From: Alphaproteobacteria bacterium
GTDB lineage: Bacteria; Pseudomonadota; Alphaproteobacteria; Micavibrionales; UBA2020
Length of the DNA: 9,407 nucleotides
Direction: 5' to 3'
NCBI GenBank assembly: GCA_023136145.1
Contig: JAGLRU010000330.1
Coordinates: 1-9,407 of the forward strand
The notes below the pieces were generated by a model. It worked only from the letters and a program-made list of their open reading frames with translations. It was not told the DNA's origin and searched no databases. The position numbers and the translations under genes were made by a program. Each line of letters opens with the position of its first letter. Position 1 is the stretch's first letter. Of the stretch, positions 9,001 through 9,407 are shown one piece after another.

Positions 9001-9407
9001 CCACTTTTGACGCGGGCGCTATTATCATTCCGTTATTTTCTATACCGCCCGCTATCAATACACCAAAACCGCCTTCTTCTATCTCTATTGTCCCGTTGTT
9101 TATAAGAAGCATATCCTGCCGGGCAGAGGAAAGTTTTTCAAATAAATATTTGCCATCTAAAAAATTAGAATCAGTTATATCTCTGGTTGAAAAAACCAAC
9201 CCGGCCGCTTCTATCTTCGCGTTAGAACCGGTGTATATCCCGGATTCATTAACAAGTATAAATATACCGTTACACAAAAGGCTGCCAAGCAGACGGCTGG
9301 GATCTGTACCGAGGACTCTGTTTAATATTTGGCTATCCGTAGAAGGAAGGTTTACTAAAACCTGTTCGTTTTCGTTTATGTTAAAGGATTTGTAGTTTAT
9401 TATTGTT
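1..9407 (-). CDS. Giant TpsA-type filamentous-haemagglutinin-like adhesin, internal part (both ends outside window)
   Basis: One reading frame, with codons running from 9406 down to 2, is open across the entire window (about 3,135 residues). No start or stop is visible, so the true protein is longer. The N-terminal 160 visible residues match the haemagglutination-activity (TPS) domain that directs exoproteins through a TpsB outer-membrane pore. The rest is Thr/Gly/Asn/Ser-rich with short alternating strands, as in secreted beta-helix adhesins, and carries repeated modules, a glycine-rich array, a DUF2341-like domain and a LamG lectin-like domain. The expected job is surface adhesion, probably glycan or particle binding, but the ligand cannot be read from sequence. 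Signal peptide, first TPS strands, C-terminal end and any neighbouring tpsB lie outside. Isoleucine is mostly ATA except in the glycine array. The open frame and secretion class are secure; the biological role is inferred. Confidence 0.95.
2..277 (-). other. C-terminal acidic linker / tail region, truncated by window edge
   Basis: Residues 3044-3135. An Ala/Gly/Pro-rich hinge ('GGAAAGPADG') leads into 42 residues (113-238) with 20 Asp/Glu and only two Lys, then 'GPGKKDQFEFPGGVIPGAAKG' and a short mixed stretch to the edge. The beta-helix pattern is lost, so this is likely a disordered linker between the adhesin and whatever lies further C-terminal. No LPXTG, PEP-CTERM, type IX or autotransporter barrel signal is visible, so the way the protein is held at the surface cannot be judged. 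Confidence 0.7.
278..547 (-). repeat. M1 module copy d (last, without a following W module)
   Basis: Residues 2954-3043: 'TTFSDFTCTTAGKELQFEEG', 'TITGTLTLTGETGNLITLKS', 'SDGTQWEIDPQGTIDVSYVD', 'VQDSNNINGVDIAPLGSID', closing 'SGNNLNW'. It combines features of copy a (FE.G, G.QW.ID) with those of b and c (GNLITL.S, GNN.NW). It is followed not by a W module but by the Ala/Gly-rich and acidic tail, so it appears to be the last module of the repeat region. Confidence 0.8.
548..1153 (-). other. Beta-helix block IV
   Basis: Residues about 2752-2953. Strand units include 'SIGSLTINSNGIFNLAGYNL', 'GTFQLQGQETLTNVTNLDT', 'ASDLTLGGTLTLSNGTITHG', 'AAIDINGNLAVSGGIF' and 'GDLNIAGDMNPAAGTFVHNG'. A recurring 'DTDSGTVEYTG...YNNLTIN' unit lies at 869-961 and is close to the one at 2999-3076 (DTDSGIVEYTG). 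A partial copy at 542-595 fuses into M1 copy d, suggesting that M1 and this unit share an origin. ATA and ACA codons dominate again. Confidence 0.65.
1154..1255 (-). repeat. W module copy c
   Basis: Residues 2718-2751: 'TITWDGSSSTDWDVFVNWD', 'LNRQP', 'VDDVVIPSG'. Pairs with copy b (6260-6361). It opens the last block, which runs to the fourth M1 module. Confidence 0.8.
1271..1552 (-). repeat. M1 module copy c
   Basis: Residues 2619-2712: 'ITVEDGGTLSCTTAG', 'TITIDDADTVTVDSGG', 'NLITLQSDTTAAWDL', 'YINVSYSDASSG', closing 'STNGGNNINW'. By eye about two-thirds to three-quarters of residues match copy b at 6377-6658, including the Cys-Thr-Thr. Third-base differences are common, so the pair is an old duplication, unlike the fresh 978-bp repeats between them. 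Directly followed by a W module. Confidence 0.8.
1553..1966 (-). other. Beta-helix stretch after the lectin domain
   Basis: Residues about 2481-2618. Short strands: 'TSISESYTINIDGTLTLTDG', 'SMTGGTVNTQGNITQAGTF', 'LAQTYTIAGGTGPHLYLDS' and 'GGLYGLTLTTGFSGTAPF', ending in 'VTIQAGTLSLGG', which begins the old b/c duplication. Chemically like the other Thr/Gly-rich helix blocks. No separate domain recognised. Confidence 0.6.
1967..2596 (-). other. LamG / concanavalin A-like lectin domain (LamG_3 type)
   Basis: Residues 2271-2480. Key motifs: 'GVWDDNYKGVWHLDEE' at the start, 'YQDSTLNNNDGDD', 'YISVSNIAIGNNWSVGGWFK' (strand before the core), 'NLNEGWHHVMAVG', 'TNFYVDGSPAGSQV', 'TTIGNYAGGG' and 'FGSIDEVRISNTPRTTGWI' with 'YNNQFSP' at the end. 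This is a complete jelly-roll domain of about 210 residues. The W-H-H-V and Y-V-D-G pairs and the I-D-E-V-R-I-S strand are the family hallmarks. Such domains bind sugars or matrix, often with Ca2+, but the ligand is unknown. Together with the preceding DUF2341-like part it forms a cassette inserted between two beta-helix stretches. Confidence 0.9.
2597..2917 (-). other. DUF2341-like domain
   Basis: Residues 2164-2270. Recognised by 'YYKVITIDYEKVDETLTNYP', 'MLFSVTDTDLKTTA', 'GYDIIFTDENGTRLSHEIE', 'NASTGNFVSWVKIPSLSS' and 'VYLYYGQSS', which follow the DUF2341 pattern (L-x-N-F/Y-P, D-L, D-I-x-F-T-D, G-x-x-L-x-H-E-I-E, W-V-x-I-P-x-L, Y-x-Y-Y-G). The length of about 107 residues includes the linking 'TTSLENVT' and is close to that of the family. 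DUF2341 is a beta-rich domain of unknown function that very often sits directly before a LamG-like lectin domain, as here. Function: probably carbohydrate or surface binding, by association only. Confidence 0.85.
2918..3550 (-). other. Diverged linker L3 and beta-helix block III
   Basis: Residues about 1953-2163. The first part ('GNLIVSNNNNSGERTPLLTS', 'WTFDNVTTQNSGKLDA') follows the same order as linkers L1 and L2 ('ELVIDNNSQDS...', 'ITFDTITIQNYGDLET') but is strongly diverged. Two copies of the 'xVxFxG...(F/Y)YxLxxx' unit follow, at 3269-3346 and 2999-3076. Strand units such as 'NGTLDISGNDLTVNGTF' and 'VEVNGDFTLTSG' lead into the DUF2341-like domain. Codon use returns to AAC/ACC/ATA over this stretch. 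Confidence 0.6.
3551..4057 (-). repeat. Glycine-rich tandem array, unit 3 (module A3 only, 507 bp)
   Basis: Residues 1784-1952. It starts 'INVNSKGYQHSEGTGEG' and ends 'AYGGSPAGRYGGAGTIY'. Close to A2 at the DNA level through the middle (for example 3643-3765 against 4621-4743 differ at about one base), but different from A1 and A2 in its last 50 bases. Near-identity stops at 3551; what follows (SQSYGNLIVSNNNN...) is only distantly like a linker. It contains one Cys (GNGCGGGG), as does A2 (GNSCGGGG); A1 has Leu-Ala there. Confidence 0.85.
4058..5035 (-). repeat. Glycine-rich tandem array, unit 2 (chimeric module A2 plus linker L2, 978 bp)
   Basis: Residues 1458-1783. Same order of motifs as unit 1, with 'INVNSKGYQNSSGTGEG', 'GGSGGFAYGLIAEP', 'TITANGGIGN', 'GGGGGGRIAVYY' and 'SPVSRLGGAGTIYKK'. 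L2 (about 4058-4540) against L1 (about 5036-5518) shows only about 18 base differences by eye in some 460-480 bp. A2 resembles A3 on its N-terminal side and A1 on its C-terminal side, switching near base 4580. That is the expected product of one unequal crossover between A1 and A3. Confidence 0.85.
5036..6013 (-). repeat. Glycine-rich tandem array, unit 1 (module A1 plus linker L1, 978 bp)
   Basis: Residues 1132-1457. It opens with 'INANYKGYQHSAGTGEG', then 'AGGAGYGGDGGDG', 'GGFAYGLI', 'GSGGGDR', 'YGGAGGGAVKLTITGTTTI', 'GGSGGSVYITTGTL', 'GGGGGGRIAMYY' and 'YQAYGGSPVSRLGGAGTIY'. The linker follows: 'ELVIDNNSQDSLNDRYIGK', 'NGGTFDLLSGGGALIVPATS', 'RTHTSYTLNGYMEVRNAI', 'TLTHEANTTTQQYVIDI'. The unit is exactly 978 bp (326 codons) from the equivalent point of unit 2. 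A1 is the more divergent glycine module at its N-terminal part, while L1 is nearly identical to the next linker. Motifs of the GGGGGGRIAxYY type recur in large bacterial surface proteins of unknown function; polyglycine turns packed between strands are likely. Confidence 0.85.
6014..6259 (-). other. Beta-strand linker leading into the glycine-rich array
   Basis: Residues about 1050-1131. It contains 'GALIIDDGNLTVHTG', 'ITHSAGTTVVVGTVNID' and 'GDAAINGA'. This looks like a strongly diverged version of the array linkers L1 and L2, which have 'GALIVPATS' and 'LTHEANTTTQQYVIDI' at matching places before their glycine modules. If so, the array was built from an older linker-plus-glycine-module unit, and this is its outermost N-terminal remnant. 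No other domain recognised. Confidence 0.5.
6260..6361 (-). repeat. W module copy b
   Basis: Residues 1016-1049: 'TITWDGSASADWFTAANWD', 'LNRTP', then 'GDDVVINL'. It is near-identical in pattern to copy c (1154-1255), sharing TITWDGS, NWDLNR.P and DDVVI. It opens the block that contains the glycine-rich array. The codon bias changes just after it, from ATA/AAC-rich to ATT/AAT-rich. Confidence 0.8.
6377..6658 (-). repeat. M1 module copy b
   Basis: Residues 917-1010: 'ITVENGGTLSCTTGG', 'TITIDDADTVTVNAGG', 'NLIVLQSDTTATWDL', 'YLNVSYSDASGG' and closing 'STNGGNNTNW'. It is the closest relative of copy c at 1271-1552. The b/c similarity extends on both sides, from a shared 'TIQ(E/A)GTL(A/S)LGG' at about 6715 (b) and 1611 (c) through the following W module, so roughly 455 bp are duplicated. 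Synonymous positions differ widely, so this is an old duplication. A G7 tract (C7 on the plus strand, 6541-6547) lies inside, encoding Gly-Gly. Confidence 0.8.
6716..7306 (-). other. Thr/Gly-rich beta-helix block II
   Basis: Residues about 701-897. Repeated strand units include 'SITSLTINGYTGILTLENG', 'RVLTITGSYSQSTGTV', 'AAISIAGNFTKDGGTF', 'LTLTGALTIQEG' and others. At 7004-7084 it holds a copy of a recurring 'GTVxFxG...(F/Y)(Y/N)NLTIN' unit ('GTVTFGG' to 'TFNNVTIN'); further copies lie at 3269-3346, 2999-3076 and 869-961, and a partial one at 542-595 runs straight into the last M1. The region is nearly free of charge clusters and fits a rigid beta-helix rod. No catalytic motif seen. Confidence 0.65.
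7307..7396 (-). repeat. W module copy a (Trp-rich TWxG...NWD)
   Basis: Residues 671-700: 'HTWVGDTDNSWADNTNWD' then 'SPSGDGVEF'. It has the pattern T-W-x-G, a Trp about seven residues later, then N-W-D and a G-D-x-V-x turn. It is the first of three copies (others at 6260-6361 and 1154-1255), each placed immediately after an M1 module. Similar Trp-rich openings start beta-strand repeat regions in many autotransporter-like and planctomycete-type giant proteins. Probably a small capping or initiating fold for the next helix block. Confidence 0.75.
7409..7687 (-). repeat. M1 module copy a (CTT...GNNxxW repeat)
   Basis: Residues 574-666. Landmarks: 'ITFHNFECTTPDKYIYFE', 'GGKTYTFKDSLDL', 'LYLYSNEEGIQWYID', 'AAVRDSYNI' and the closing 'NKGNNIAW'. 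These align in order with the other three M1 copies (6377-6658, 1271-1552, 278-547), and most closely with the last one, with which it shares 'TF.(N/D)F.CTT..K...FE.G.T.T' and 'G.QW.ID'. This is the most divergent copy at the closing motif. M1 resembles a module repeated in many large uncharacterised bacterial surface proteins; I do not know an accepted family name. Directly followed by a W module. Confidence 0.75.
7688..8926 (-). other. Parallel beta-helix-like stalk following the TPS domain
   Basis: Visible residues about 161-573. Short strand-turn units recur roughly every 18-25 residues, with 'NTGRIEADGGTVLIKA', 'NGIVRLVSAGDVRLAGTIES', 'ITVLAKNSVTVRANV', 'GTIEAKEDGNIYIDGSG' and 'GSVTLKSNGTIDAKELVI' showing the pattern of filamentous haemagglutinin-type rungs. 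It is more charged (many Glu and Lys) than the later Thr/Gly modules and contains no named enzymatic domain that I recognise. Isoleucine is almost always ATA here; I count only about half a dozen ATT codons between 7400 and 9406, against dozens of ATA. Near its C-terminal end is a less regular piece with 'GPPDGWGSIAYPQDAHL' just before the first M1 module. Likely an extended rod holding the rest of the protein away from the outer membrane. Confidence 0.7.
8927..9406 (-). other. TPS / haemagglutination-activity (FhaB N-terminal) secretion domain, N-terminally cut
   Basis: Visible residues 1-160. The order of motifs follows the family closely: an 'INYKSFNINENEQV' opening (family form NWxSFNIGxxExV), 'LNRVLGTDPSRLLGSL' (family LNRVTGxxPSxIxGSL), 'VNESGIYTGSNAKIEAAGL' (family NPNGIxFGxGAxVxVGGL), 'STRDI', then 'FLDGKYLF', 'GGFGVLIAGGIENNG' and 'LAGGDAVELDISGNGLISVA'. 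In known TpsA proteins this domain forms the N-terminal cap of the beta-helix and is recognised by the POTRA domains of TpsB in the periplasm. The signal peptide and first strands, probably some tens of residues, lie beyond the right edge. The usual NPNG turn is replaced by NESG, and there is one cysteine (SLLCNG). Family assignment is strong; export by a dedicated TpsB is inferred. Confidence 0.9.

Noticed and set aside
1083..9395. Many plus-strand open frames of 60-124 codons and one minus-strand frame at 1170-1394 in another phase
   Set aside because: They overlap the single long minus-strand frame. Their translations show no family motifs or ribosome binding sites, and they arise from the biased codon use of the real gene.
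1..9407. Autotransporter (type Va) assignment instead of TpsA
   Set aside because: No C-terminal barrel is seen and the N-terminus matches the TPS domain specifically. The C-terminus is missing, so a barrel further left cannot be fully excluded, but the TPS domain is the stronger evidence.

Overview
The whole 9,407-base window lies inside one protein-coding gene on the minus strand. Read from the right edge leftwards (codons start at base 9406), I translated it end to end by eye and met no in-frame stop, giving about 3,135 uninterrupted residues. Neither the start codon nor the stop codon is in the window. There is no intergenic DNA, and I see no RNA gene, insertion sequence, CRISPR array, promoter or terminator. 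All shorter open frames on either strand are shadows of this gene.

The product is a giant surface or secreted adhesin of the two-partner-secretion (TpsA, filamentous-haemagglutinin-like) class. From N to C terminus (right to left): a TPS secretion domain lacking its first strands and signal peptide (8927-9406); a parallel beta-helix-like stretch (7688-8926); and then a long mosaic of repeated modules. Three or four higher-order blocks can be recognised. Each ends in a recurring 'CTT...GNNxNW' module (here M1, four copies), and the first three M1 copies are followed at once by a short Trp-rich 'TWxG...NWD' module (here W, three copies). Block III contains a glycine-rich tandem array of 978-bp units (about 3551-6013) and a DUF2341-like plus LamG/concanavalin-A-like lectin pair (1967-2917). 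After the last M1, the chain enters a very acidic linker (113-238) and leaves the window.

Organism: a Gram-negative-type (diderm) bacterium is implied by the TPS domain, because TpsA proteins are exported through an outer-membrane TpsB pore. Base composition is moderate, with strong use of ATA for isoleucine outside the glycine array. Giant proteins mixing a TPS domain, Trp-rich 'NWD' modules, DUF2341 and LamG are typical of environmental, mostly uncultured phyla such as Omnitrophota, Planctomycetota or Elusimicrobiota. Omnitrophota is my best guess, with low confidence.

The most interesting points are the recombination history written in the glycine-rich array (its middle module is a clean chimera of its two neighbours, as one unequal crossover would leave), a codon-usage shift over that array, and the insertion of a DUF2341-LamG pair in the middle of a TpsA exoprotein.
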